A stretch of 64,000 bases of DNA from Streptomyces mobaraensis (GTDB taxonomy: Bacteria > Actinomycetota > Actinomycetes > Streptomycetales > Streptomycetaceae), in contig NZ_CP083590.1 in NCBI RefSeq assembly GCF_020099395.1, positions 6,944,001 to 7,008,000 of the forward strand. The letters run 5' to 3'. A program made the position numbers and the translations under genes. Numbering within the stretch: the stretch's first letter is position 1; every line of letters starts with the position of its first letter. Under the pieces are notes generated by a model that saw only the letters and a list, made by a program, of their open reading frames with translations, had not been told where the DNA came from and did not search any database. This document shows, piece by piece, positions 33,839 through 41,699 of this stretch.

Positions 33839-34432
33839 TCAGCGTTCCGCCGCCACCGGGACCGGGCCCGCCGGCGCCTCGCCCGGCCCGCCGGCCGGTG
33901 CGTCCATGTACGGCCTGCCGTTCGGGACCGGCGCCGCGCGGTGGTCCGCCGGGGACGGGTGGACGACGAGGACCGGGCAGCGGGCGTGCCGGAGGCAGTG
34001 CCGGCTCACCGAGCCGTGCAGGGCGCGGTGGAGCGGGCCGTGCTCGCCGGTGCCGACCACGAGGAGGGCGCCGGGGTCGCGGGCGAGGGCCACGAGCGCG
34101 GGCCCGGGGGCGGCGCGTACGGCGCGCGGGCGCAGGACCGTACCCGGCGGGGCCGGGCCGAACGCCGCCTCGCAGGTCTCCCGCACCACGGTCGCCGCCG
34201 CGCGCTCCCAGTGCGCGCACACGTCGGACGGGGCGGGGCTGACCGCGTCGGCCGCCTCGCCGCCGGGCGGCGCCCACGCGTACACCGGGCAGAGGACCGC
34301 GCCGTGCCGGGCCGCCTCCCGGGCGCCCTGCCGGAGGGCCGCCACGCTGCCCGCGGAACCGTCCACTCCGACGACGACGCGCTCGATCGCCGTCGTTCCC
34401 GTCTCCGTCTCCTTCTCCGCCTCCGTGGCCAT
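33839..34432 (-). CDS. Universal stress protein (single UspA domain)
   Basis: 197 residues. IERVVVGVDGSAGSVAALRQGAREA opens the UspA fold and LLVVGTGEHGPLHRALHGSVSRHCLRHARCPVLVV carries the ATP-binding G-2x-G-9x-G(S) type loop (GTGEHG...GSVS). A Pro-rich tail follows. Such proteins bind ATP or nucleotides and help survival in stationary phase or hypoxia. GGAAGGAG precedes ATG 34432. Promoter region carries the shared 20-bp motif 45 bp above a CAGCCT element. Divergent from a NarL-type response regulator. Confidence 0.88.
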   Translation of the reverse strand: MATEAEKETETGTTAIERVVVGVDGSAGSVAALRQGAREAARHGAVLCPVYAWAPPGGEAADAVSPAPSDVCAHWERAAATVVRETCEAAFGPAPPGTVLRPRAVRAAPGPALVALARDPGALLVVGTGEHGPLHRALHGSVSRHCLRHARCPVLVVHPSPADHRAAPVPNGRPYMDAPAGGPGEAPAGPVPVAAER

Positions 34433-34521
34433 GCCGCTCACTCCTTCCGCTCGTCCGTCGCTTCCCCTCCAGGCTGCGGGACGCCTCGCCCGCCCGGGGT
34501 CCGTCGGGCGGGCGGCGGGGC

Positions 34522-34541
34522 GGGGGAGCCGGGGGTCCCCC
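34522..34541 (-). promoter_or_regulatory. 20-bp palindromic motif C upstream of the universal stress gene
   Basis: GGGGGAGCCGGGGGTCCCCC. It matches motif A at 17 of 20 positions and lies exactly 45 bp above the hexamer CAGCCT (minus strand, 34471-34476), which is 38 nt before the ATG at 34432. The divergent response-regulator start is 163 bp away in the other direction. Confidence 0.65.
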
Positions 34542-34703
34542 GATCGGCGGCCGGTCCGGTAGGGCCCGGGGCCGGCCGGCTGGAGCGGCCGACGGGCGGC
34601 GCCCCGCTTATCGTGGACGAAAGGGGCACTCCGGGCCCTGGCAGGGCCCCGGCGGCGCGGCCCGGACGGCGGCGACCGCGAGCACGGAAGTGGTGGCGAG
34701 CCC

Positions 34704-35354
34704 ATGGAGTCCGATTCCGGTACCCAGGTGACGGTGGTGGTCGCCGACGACCACCCGGTCTACCGCGAGGGCATCACCCGCGGCCTCCGGCTCGACGGCC
34801 GGATCGACGTGGTCGCCGAGGTGGGCGACGGACCCGCCGCCCTCGACGCCGTCCGCCGGCTGGAACCACGGGTGGCGCTGATCGACTACCGGCTCCCCGG
34901 CCTGGACGGCCTCGCCGTGCTGCACGCGATCGTCCGCGACCGGCTGCCCACCCGCGCCCTCCTGCTGTCCGCGACCACCGACGGCGCGGTCGTCTACCGG
35001 GCGGTCCAGGAGGGCGCCGCGGGCTATCTCGCCAAGGACGCCAAGCGCTCCGAGATCGTTGACGCCGTCCTGAAGGTCGCCCGCGGCGGGCAGGTCGTCT
35101 CCGAGGACCTCTCCGGCGGCCTGGTCGACCAGATCCGGCTGCGCGCCGACCGCGACGAGACGGTCCTCTCCGACCGCGAACGGCAGGTGCTCCGCGGCTT
35201 CGCGGAGGGCAAGAGCATCCCGCAGCTCGCCGGCGAGCTCTACCTGGGGGCGAGCACCGTCAAGACGCACACCCAGCGGCTCTACGAGAAGCTCGGGGTG
35301 TCCGACCGCGCCGCCGCCGTCGCCGAGGCGATGCGCCGGGGCCTCCTCGAATGA
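34704..35354 (+). CDS. NarL/FixJ family response regulator
   Basis: 216 residues. Receiver domain 9-125: VADDHP (Asp15, Asp16), phosphoacceptor Asp61 in LIDYRLPGLDG, and Lys111 in YLAKDAK. LuxR-type HTH 150-213 (LSDRERQVLRGFAEGKSIPQLAGELYLGASTVKTHTQRLYEKLGV). No sensor kinase is adjacent, so it is an orphan here. ATG at 34704. Its stop overlaps the MFS start (ATGA), so it is coupled to a transporter, perhaps one it controls. Shares promoter space with the universal stress gene. Confidence 0.92.
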   Translation: MESDSGTQVTVVVADDHPVYREGITRGLRLDGRIDVVAEVGDGPAALDAVRRLEPRVALIDYRLPGLDGLAVLHAIVRDRLPTRALLLSATTDGAVVYRAVQEGAAGYLAKDAKRSEIVDAVLKVARGGQVVSEDLSGGLVDQIRLRADRDETVLSDRERQVLRGFAEGKSIPQLAGELYLGASTVKTHTQRLYEKLGVSDRAAAVAEAMRRGLLE

Positions 35355-36913
35355 CCGGCGACCACCCGCGCCGGGCCGCCGCCCCCGCGCCGGGCGAAAG
35401 GGCTCCCGCGCCGGGCAAGAGGGCGGACCGCTGGGCGGTCCTCGCGGTGCTGTGCGCCAGCCTGCTGCTGGTGGCGATGGACGCCACCATCCTCAACGTC
35501 GCCCTGCCGTCGCTCGTCGACCACCTGCACCCCGGCCCCCTCGCGCAACTCTGGATCATCGACATCTACGGCCTGGTCCTCGGCGGCCTGCTGGTCACCA
35601 GCGGCGCGGTCGGCGACCGCTTCGGCCGCAAACGGATGTTCCTGACCGGTTTCGTCCTCTTCGGCCTCGCCTCCGTGGTCGCCGCCACGGCCGACAGCTC
35701 CTGGCAGCTCATCCTCGGCCGCGTGCTGCTCGGCTTCGGCGGCGCCATGGTGATGCCGTCCACCCTGTCACTGATCCGGGCGGTCTTCACCGACGACCGC
35801 GAGCGGGCGCTCGCCATCGGCATCTGGGCGGCGGTGGCCGGCGCGGGCGCCTGCCTCGGCCCGCTCATCGGCGGGTTCCTCGTCGAGCGGTACGGCTGGT
35901 CGGCCGCGTTCTGGGTGAACGTCCCCATCGTCGTCGTGACGGTGGCGGCGGGCCTGCGCCTGCTCCCCGAGTACCGCGCGCCCCAGCACGGGCCCCTCGA
36001 CCGGCTCGGCGCCCTGCTCTCCGTCGCCGGCGTCGTGGCCCTCGCCTGGGGTGTCAAACACGTCGCCAAGGGCAGCCTCGCCCCGGCCGACCTGGGCGTG
36101 CTTTTCCTCGGCGTGCTGCTGCTCGCCCTCTTCGCCCGGCGGCAGCTCGCCTCCCACGATCCCCTGCTGGACGTACGGCTGTTCCGGAACGGCCCCTTCC
36201 TGGCCGCCGCGCTGGCCACCCTGCTCGCCATGCTCGCGATCGGCGCCGCGCTGTTCCTGATCTCGCTGTGGCTCCAGTACGTGCACGGCTACTCGCCGTC
36301 GCAGGCCGGGCTGCGCACCCTGCCGTCGGCGGCGGCCATGCTCGCGGGCTCGCTCGCGTCGCCCTGGGTCATGCACCGCGCCGGCGTCCGCACGGTCCTC
36401 GCCGCCGGCCTCGGCGCGCTGGTCGCGGGCTTCCTGCTGCTCGCCCTGACCCCCGTGCCCAACGAGTACCCGGTCGTCGCCGGGGTCCTGGCGCTACTCG
36501 GCCTCGGCGACGGGCTGGCGATGACCGCCGCGGCCGCCGTGCTCGTCTCCGCCGTGCCCCCGCACCGCGCCGGGCAGGCGGGCGCCGTCTCCGAGACCGC
36601 CTACGAACTCGGCGTCGGCCTGGGCGTGGCCCTCCTCGGCAGCATCCACGGCGCCGTCTTCACCGGGCACATGACCGGACTGCCGCTCCGCGGCGCCGAC
36701 CTGGACGAGGCCCGCGGCTCGGTCGGCGGCGCCGCCGACGTCGCCCGGCGCGCCGGCGGCGAGACCGGCCGGCGGGTCCTCGACGCGGCGCACACCGCCT
36801 TCGACGACGCGCTGACCACCACCGCGTACGTCTCCGCCGGCATCGTGGCGGCCGTCACCGTCCTGACGGTGTGGCTGGTACCGCGCGGGTTCAAGGTCAC
36901 GGGCGGGCACTGA
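35351..36913 (+). CDS. MFS drug-efflux transporter (DHA2, 14 spans)
   Basis: 520 residues with about 14 hydrophobic segments. The first span contains LLLVAMDATILNVALPSL, a DHA2 marker, followed by the loop GDRFGRKRMF (motif A) and GFGGAMVMPSTLSLI / WAAVAGAGACLGPLIGG (motif C-like). Such proton antiporters expel quaternary amines, dyes and antibiotics. Coupled to the upstream response regulator by a 4-nt overlap. The next gene starts 38 bp later, so a three-gene operon is probable. Confidence 0.92.
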   Translation: MTGDHPRRAAAPAPGERAPAPGKRADRWAVLAVLCASLLLVAMDATILNVALPSLVDHLHPGPLAQLWIIDIYGLVLGGLLVTSGAVGDRFGRKRMFLTGFVLFGLASVVAATADSSWQLILGRVLLGFGGAMVMPSTLSLIRAVFTDDRERALAIGIWAAVAGAGACLGPLIGGFLVERYGWSAAFWVNVPIVVVTVAAGLRLLPEYRAPQHGPLDRLGALLSVAGVVALAWGVKHVAKGSLAPADLGVLFLGVLLLALFARRQLASHDPLLDVRLFRNGPFLAAALATLLAMLAIGAALFLISLWLQYVHGYSPSQAGLRTLPSAAAMLAGSLASPWVMHRAGVRTVLAAGLGALVAGFLLLALTPVPNEYPVVAGVLALLGLGDGLAMTAAAAVLVSAVPPHRAGQAGAVSETAYELGVGLGVALLGSIHGAVFTGHMTGLPLRGADLDEARGSVGGAADVARRAGGETGRRVLDAAHTAFDDALTTTAYVSAGIVAAVTVLTVWLVPRGFKVTGGH

Positions 36914-36951
36914 GCCTCGTCACGGGCAGGGGAGAGGAGGAGGTGAGACGG

Positions 36952-37428
36952 ATGGAGATCGAGCTGTCCTACGACTCCATGGGCGCGCGGCTGCGCCGCA
37001 TCGGTCCCGCCGAGATCACGTACACCAAGTGGAGCGGCATGCCGACGGCGCTCGGCCCCTGGGACATCGAGTGCGAGCGCATGGGCGCGCGTATCCGCCG
37101 CATCGGCCCCACCGAGCTCACCTACACCAAGTGGACCAGCCGACCCACGGCCGTCGGCACCTGGGACCTGGAGTTCGACCAACTCGGCAACAGGCTTCGG
37201 CGCATCGGCCCGTACGGTCTCGACTACGACAAACACGGCAGCCGGGTGCGCACGGTGGGGCCGCTGGAGATCTCCTACGACAAGATGGGCAGCCGCCCGC
37301 GCGTGGTCACCCTGTCCGGGGCGGGTCCCAGAGGGGATCCCGGGGCGGGCGCGCTCCCCGACGACCTGCTGCTCGTCCTGTTCCTCGTGCTGTTCTGGCG
37401 CATGCAGCGCCTGCGCGCCAGGAGATGA
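36952..37428 (+). CDS. Seven-repeat beta-strand protein with C-terminal anchor
   Basis: 158 residues built from seven units of about 17 residues, consensus (I/L)xYDxxGxRxRxxGPxx: SYDSMGARLRRIGPAE, TYTKWSGMPTALGPWD, ECERMGARIRRIGPTE, TYTKWTSRPTAVGTWD, EFDQLGNRLRRIGPYG, DYDKHGSRVRTVGPLE, SYDKMGSRPRVVT. Odd and even units alternate in the first half. After a Gly/Pro linker, LPDDLLLVLFLVLFWRMQRLRARR looks like a tail anchor with basic end. No signal peptide; a cytosolic beta-solenoid held to the membrane is likely. GAGGAGGAGG before ATG 36952. Likely co-transcribed with the MFS gene. Function unknown. Confidence 0.8.
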   Translation: MEIELSYDSMGARLRRIGPAEITYTKWSGMPTALGPWDIECERMGARIRRIGPTELTYTKWTSRPTAVGTWDLEFDQLGNRLRRIGPYGLDYDKHGSRVRTVGPLEISYDKMGSRPRVVTLSGAGPRGDPGAGALPDDLLLVLFLVLFWRMQRLRARR

Positions 37429-37486
37429 CCGGGCCGCCGCCGCTCCTTCTCCGGCCGACCGGGCCGCCGCCGCTCCTTCTCCGGCC
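37427..37486. repeat. Perfect 30-nt tandem duplication
   Basis: Two identical 30-nt copies, 37427-37456 and 37457-37486 (GACCGGGCCGCCGCCGCTCC, then TTCTCCGGCC). The first begins within the stop codon of the repeat-protein gene. It fills the 66-bp gap to the convergent Lrp gene. Confidence 0.9.
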
Positions 37487-37494
37487 GTCTCCGC

Positions 37495-38025
37495 TCAGCC
37501 GGCCGGGCGCGGCTCGGCCGGCAGCAGCGTCTTGCGCGGGACGGGCGACGACAGCACCACCGACGTCGTCGTCCGCCCGAACGCCGAGACGCGCTCCAGC
37601 ACTTCCTCCAGATGCCCGGTGTCCACCACGGCGACCTTCAGCATCCAGCAGTCCTCGCCGACGACGTGATGCGCCTCCAGCACCTCCGGGCGGTCCGTGA
37701 GCACGGTGACCGCCGGGTGGCGCAGCGTGTAGCCGGGGTACGGGTTCACGCGGACGAACGCCTGGACCCCGTACCCCAGCCGGGCCGGCGACACCTCGGC
37801 CGCGTACCCGGTGATCACCCCGCCGCCCTCCAGCCGCCGGACCCGCTCGGCGACCGCGGCCGGGCTCAGCCGCACCCGGCGGCCCAGTTCACTGAGGGTG
37901 ATCCGGCCCTCGGCCTGGAGCAGGCCGATCAGGCGCCGGTCGACCGCGTCGAAAGCCGCCGATGAATCGTTGGCCGTGCCGCGCGGATACCGAGGTTCTT
38001 TCGGCAGGACGGCCGGATCTCCCAT
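37495..38025 (-). CDS. Lrp/AsnC family regulator
   Basis: 176 residues. HTH at about 26-75 (FDAVDRRLIGLLQAEGRITLSELGRRVRLSPAAVAERVRRLEGGGVI) and an RAM/AsnC domain at 85-160 (AFVRVNPYPG, VLEAHHVVGEDCWMLKVAV). These octameric proteins sense amino acids. Divergent from an SDR-aldo/keto reductase pair with a 116-bp gap, which is its probable target. The extra 20-residue N-terminal leader is not conserved; an internal Met is absent, so the first ATG is kept. Confidence 0.9.
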   Translation of the reverse strand: MGDPAVLPKEPRYPRGTANDSSAAFDAVDRRLIGLLQAEGRITLSELGRRVRLSPAAVAERVRRLEGGGVITGYAAEVSPARLGYGVQAFVRVNPYPGYTLRHPAVTVLTDRPEVLEAHHVVGEDCWMLKVAVVDTGHLEEVLERVSAFGRTTTSVVLSSPVPRKTLLPAEPRPAG

Positions 38026-38141
38026 GACTCCCCCTTCAGGAAACGATCAGTCACGGTAACACTGGTCCGCATCGGAAAACGGAATGGGGAACGGGCGGGG
38101 AATCCGCCCCGGACCGGCCCCGGAACGGGAGGACTTCGGCC

Positions 38142-39047
38142 ATGCCACGCGACGGTGTACCGCGGGACGTCTGCGTCATCGGCGGGAATCGCTATTTCGG
38201 GAAACGGCTGATTTCCCGGCTGCTCGACGCGGGCGCGACGGTCACCGTCGTCAACCGGGGCTCCGCCACGCCCCCGCCCGGCGCCGCTCATGCCGTCGCC
38301 GACCGCGACGACGAGACGGCCCTGCGGACGGCCCTCGGCGACCGCACCTTCGACGTCGTCCTCGACCAGGTCTGCTACACGCCCGTCCAGGCGGACATCG
38401 CCCGCCGCGTCTTCACCGGCCGCACCCGGCGCTATGTGATGACCTCGACGATCGAGGTGTACGACGGTGTGGCCGACGCCTCCGGCCCGCTGCCGGAGAC
38501 CGCCTTCGACGCCGCGTCCCTGCCGGTCGACCGCGCCCCGGCGGAGCCGTGGAGCTATGGCGAGGGCAAGCGCCAGGCCGAGGCCGTGTTCGCGGCCGAC
38601 CCCGCCTTCCCGTCCGTCGCCGTGCGCACGGCCCATGTGCTGGGCGGCGCCGACGACTTCACCGGACGCCTCGCGCACTATGCCGACCGCATCCGGACGG
38701 GCGCCCCGATCGCCGTTCCGCCGGCCGCCCATCCGTCGACGTTCATTCACGTCGACGAAATAGCGGACTTCCTTTTCTGGACGTCCGGACAGGAATTCAC
38801 CGGACCCGTGAACGCCTGCTCGCACGGGCTCGTCGACGCCGCCGAGCTGTGCCGGCTGCTCGCCGCACGCATTCCCGGCGGGCACGCGGTCCTGAAGGCC
38901 GCGCCCGAAGGCCCGTACTCGCCCTTCGCCTTCGACCGCTTCTACGCCATGGACAACTCCCGGGCGACCGGCCTGGGATACACCTTCCGTGACGCCTCGG
39001 CATGGCTGCCGGACGTCTTCACCGACACACTCCGGGAGAGCCACTGA
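38142..39047 (+). CDS. NAD-dependent epimerase/dehydratase-like SDR
   Basis: 301 residues. The cofactor loop reads VIGGNRYFGKRL, an atypical variant of G-x-x-G-x-x-G, and the active-site Tyr/Lys fall in WSYGEGKRQAE. VYDGVADASGPLPE, FIHVDEIADFL and NSRATGLGYTF complete the fold. Related proteins act on isoflavone- or sugar-like substrates; nothing specific can be said. One nt separates its stop from the aldo/keto reductase, so they form an operon, probably under the divergent Lrp protein. Confidence 0.82.
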   Translation: MPRDGVPRDVCVIGGNRYFGKRLISRLLDAGATVTVVNRGSATPPPGAAHAVADRDDETALRTALGDRTFDVVLDQVCYTPVQADIARRVFTGRTRRYVMTSTIEVYDGVADASGPLPETAFDAASLPVDRAPAEPWSYGEGKRQAEAVFAADPAFPSVAVRTAHVLGGADDFTGRLAHYADRIRTGAPIAVPPAAHPSTFIHVDEIADFLFWTSGQEFTGPVNACSHGLVDAAELCRLLAARIPGGHAVLKAAPEGPYSPFAFDRFYAMDNSRATGLGYTFRDASAWLPDVFTDTLRESH

Positions 39048-39048
39048 C

Positions 39049-39936
39049 ATGCGCCACCGCACACTCGGCGACGTCCGCGTCGGAGCGATCGGCTACGGGG
39101 CGATGCCCCTGTCCATCGAGGGCCACCCCGACGAGGCCCGTGCCGTCGCCACCGTGCACGCCGCGCTCGACGCCGGCATCACCCTGATCGACACGGCCGA
39201 CTCCTATCACGCCCCCAACGGGGAGCCCGGCCACAACGAACTGCTCGTCGCCCGCGCCCTCGCCACGTACGGCGGCGACCGCGACGCCGTCCTCGTCGCC
39301 ACCAAGGGCGGCCGGGGCCGCACCCCCGACGGCGGCTGGACGGTCGACGGTGACCCGCGCCGCCTCAAGCGCGTCTGCGAGGAGTCGCTGCGCCGCCTCG
39401 GCACCGAGGCGATCGGCCTCTACCAGCTCCACAAGCCCGACCCGGACGTGCCGTTCGCCGACTCCCTCGGCGCCCTCCGCGAGCTCCTCGACGCGGGCAC
39501 CGTCCGCCTCGCCGGCATCTCCAACGTCGACACGGCACAGATCCGGCTGGCCCGCGACATCCTGGGCGACCGGCTGGTCTCCGTACAGAACCGCTACTCG
39601 CCCGCCGTCCGGGACAGCGCGCCGGAACTGCGCCTCTGCGCCGAACTGGGCATCGCCTTCCTCCCGTGGAGCCCCCTCGGCGGCGTCTCCCGCAGCTCCC
39701 TCGACGGCACCTCCGGCATCGCCGCGGACGACACCCACGCCGCCTTCCACACCGTCGCCGCCGAACGCGGCGTCAGCCCCCAACAGGTCTGCCTGGCCTG
39801 GCTGCTGGCCGCCTCCCCGACGGTCGTCCCCATCCCCGGCGCCACCCGCCCGCAGACCGTCCGCGACTCGGCGGCGGCGGCCGACCTCGTCCTGACGGAG
39901 GGGGAACTGGCGCGGCTGGGGGCGCACGGGGTGTGA
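39049..39936 (+). CDS. Aldo/keto reductase
   Basis: 295 residues, (beta/alpha)8 barrel. IDTADSYH carries the Asp and Tyr of the tetrad, VATKGGRGR the Lys, and LYQLHKPDP the His; SWLLA-type end VPIPGATRP binds NADP. AKR members reduce aldehydes and ketones. Start ATG 39049 is 1 nt after the previous stop, indicating coupling. The substrate may be the product of the SDR. Confidence 0.9.
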   Translation: MRHRTLGDVRVGAIGYGAMPLSIEGHPDEARAVATVHAALDAGITLIDTADSYHAPNGEPGHNELLVARALATYGGDRDAVLVATKGGRGRTPDGGWTVDGDPRRLKRVCEESLRRLGTEAIGLYQLHKPDPDVPFADSLGALRELLDAGTVRLAGISNVDTAQIRLARDILGDRLVSVQNRYSPAVRDSAPELRLCAELGIAFLPWSPLGGVSRSSLDGTSGIAADDTHAAFHTVAAERGVSPQQVCLAWLLAASPTVVPIPGATRPQTVRDSAAAADLVLTEGELARLGAHGV

Positions 39937-40014
39937 CTGCCCCGGGGCGGCACGCTGCCCGGGACGGAGCGGGCCGGCACGGTGCCGGGGGCCGAGCGCG
40001 GGAACCGGCCCGCC

Positions 40015-40425
40015 TCACCCCTCGTCGGCCTCCCGGCCGGCCGCCTCGTTGGCGCGGTCGACTTCGGCCATGTGCTCCTCCGCCCAGGTCCGCAGCCCCG
40101 CGAGCGCGGCCTCCAGGGACAGCCCGAGCTCGGTGAGCCGGTAGAAGACCCGCGGCGGCACGGCCGGTTCGACCCGGCGTGACACCAGCCCGTCGCGGGT
40201 CAGGTTCCGCAGCGTCACGGACAGCATCTTCTGCGAGACGCCGGGCATCCGGCGCCTCAGATCAGCGAAGCGCACCTCGTCCGGTGCCGCGTCGGCGAGC
40301 GTCTTGACGGCCATGGACGTCCACTTCGTACCGATGCGGTCGAGCAACCGCCGCGTCGGGCACTGCGGATCGAACAGATCGCCGCGCACCCCGCGACCGG
40401 CGGCCCGGGCTCCTCGGGTGGTCAC
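40015..40425 (-). CDS. HxlR family transcriptional regulator
   Basis: 136 residues, typical length. FDPQCPTRRLLDRIGTKWTSMAVKTLADAAPDEVRFADLRRRMPGVSQKMLSVTLRNLTRDGLVSRRV is the HxlR winged helix; Cys22 in PQCP is the position of the redox Cys found in several members. GTG start at 40425. Divergent from an alpha/beta hydrolase pseudogene, with an inverted repeat between them. Likely an electrophile-sensing repressor. Confidence 0.9.
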   Translation of the reverse strand: MTTRGARAAGRGVRGDLFDPQCPTRRLLDRIGTKWTSMAVKTLADAAPDEVRFADLRRRMPGVSQKMLSVTLRNLTRDGLVSRRVEPAVPPRVFYRLTELGLSLEAALAGLRTWAEEHMAEVDRANEAAGREADEG

Positions 40426-40474
40426 CTGGGGCTCACCACCTTCCCTGAAAGTGCCGTCTGGGAAGCGGCCCAGC

Positions 40475-40509
40475 GGTTACCTATCGTTGTCTGGTCACCA
40501 ATCGTAACC
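40475..40509. promoter_or_regulatory. Inverted repeat GGTTAC...GTAACC between HxlR and hydrolase
   Basis: GGTTAC (40475-40480) and GTAACC (40504-40509) flank TATCG / ATCG half-sites and a TGGTCACCA centre. It sits 50 bp upstream of the HxlR start, inside the shared promoter region. Probably the HxlR operator. Confidence 0.5.
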
Positions 40510-40540
40510 GCATCGATCGTCACCGCACCGGGGAGCCGTC

Positions 40541-41474
40541 ATGCCCGCCACCACCGCACACCACCCGCGCCGCGTCACGACGAGCCGTGTCACGACGAGC
40601 CGTGTCACGACGAGCCGTGTCACGACGAGCCGTGTCACGACGAGCCGTGTCACGACGAACGGCGTCCGGCTCAACGTCGCGATCGCCGGGGACGGGCCCG
40701 CGGTCCTCCTGCTGCACGGCTTCCCGCACACCTGGCGGCTCTGGAGCGGCGTCATGGACCGGCTGGCCGGGCACCACCGGGTCATCGCCCCCGACCTGCG
40801 GGGCTTCGGCGCCAGTGAGCGTGCCGCCGAGGGGTACGACGCGGGTACCCTCGCCGCCGACGCCGAAGGGCTGCTCGACGCGCTCGGCGAGCCCTCGGCG
40901 GCGGTGGTCGGCATCGACGCGGGCACCGCGCCCGCCGTCCTGCTCGCGCTGCGCCGGCCCGACCGCGTCCGGCGCCTGGTCGTGATGGAGGCCCTGCTCG
41001 GCGACCTGCCCGGAGCGGAGTACGTCGCCGCGGGCGGCGTCCCGTGGTGGTTCGGCTTCCACGCCGTCCCCGGCCTCGCCGAGACCGTCCTGGCCGGCAA
41101 CGAGGCCGCGTACGTCGACTGGTTCCTCGACGCGGGAACGCTCGGGCGTGGAGTCCCCGACGACATCCGGGCGGCCTTCGTCCACGCGTACACCGGGACC
41201 GAGGCCCTGCGCTGCGCGTTCTCCTACTACCGGGCCCTGCCCACCAGCGCGCGGCAGATCGAGGACGCCGTCGCGACGGCCCGGCTGACCATGCCCACCA
41301 TGACCGTCGGCTCCCACCCCCGTCGGCACCGGACTCGAACGCCAGCTCCGTCCCTTCGCCGACGACCTTGTCGGACACCACCTCCGGGACTGCGGGCACA
41401 TCATCCCCCTCGACCGCCCCGACGCGTTGTCCGCGCTTCTCGCTCCCTTCCTCTCCGCCGACCTGCCCACGTGA
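40541..41474 (+). pseudogene. Alpha/beta hydrolase with +1 frameshift
   Basis: The + strand reads an epoxide-hydrolase-like protein (GDGPAVLLLHGFPHTWRLW, DLRGFGASERA, VVGIDAGTAP in place of GHDxG, with Asp as nucleophile). At a C5 run (41317-41321) the frame is lost; in the +1 frame it continues VGTGLERQLRPFADDLVGHH, CGHIIPLDRPDALSALLAPF and stops at 41474, the usual C-terminus with catalytic His. Staying in frame gives a nonsense tail to 41785. One base too many in the run explains it: mutation, sequencing error or recoding. The N-terminus carries RVTTS repeats from a 15-nt array. GGGGAG before ATG 40541. Confidence 0.7.
40571..40660. repeat. Tandem array, six 15-nt units (CGTGTCACGACGAGC) in coding sequence
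   Basis: Six units, nearly perfect, coding Arg-Val-Thr-Thr-Ser repeated at residues 11-40 of the hydrolase reading frame. The period is five codons, so change in copy number keeps frame. The same period occurs at 15061 and 16335. Confidence 0.9.
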
Positions 41475-41699
41475 CCGAGGCGGGGCCGAAGGGCCGGCGA
41501 CCGCCGATCGCCCGCGGGTCTCACGTCACGGCATCGGCGCGCGGCGGGCCGGCGGTGGGGTGGACGGCGCGGATCCGCCCGCCGTCGTCAAGGCGGTACG
41601 GGCCGGGCGACGGTCCGGGGCGCGCGGAAGGCGGCGCTTACCGTGCCGACTTCGCCGGCCAGGCCACACTCCGCCCGCGCGCCACGCCCCCGCCGCGCC

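Noticed and set aside
34704..35354. Naming the response regulator DevR/OsdR on account of the nearby stress gene
   Set aside because: Its sequence lacks features I associate with DevR, and no GAF sensor kinase is adjacent; only the generic family is supported.
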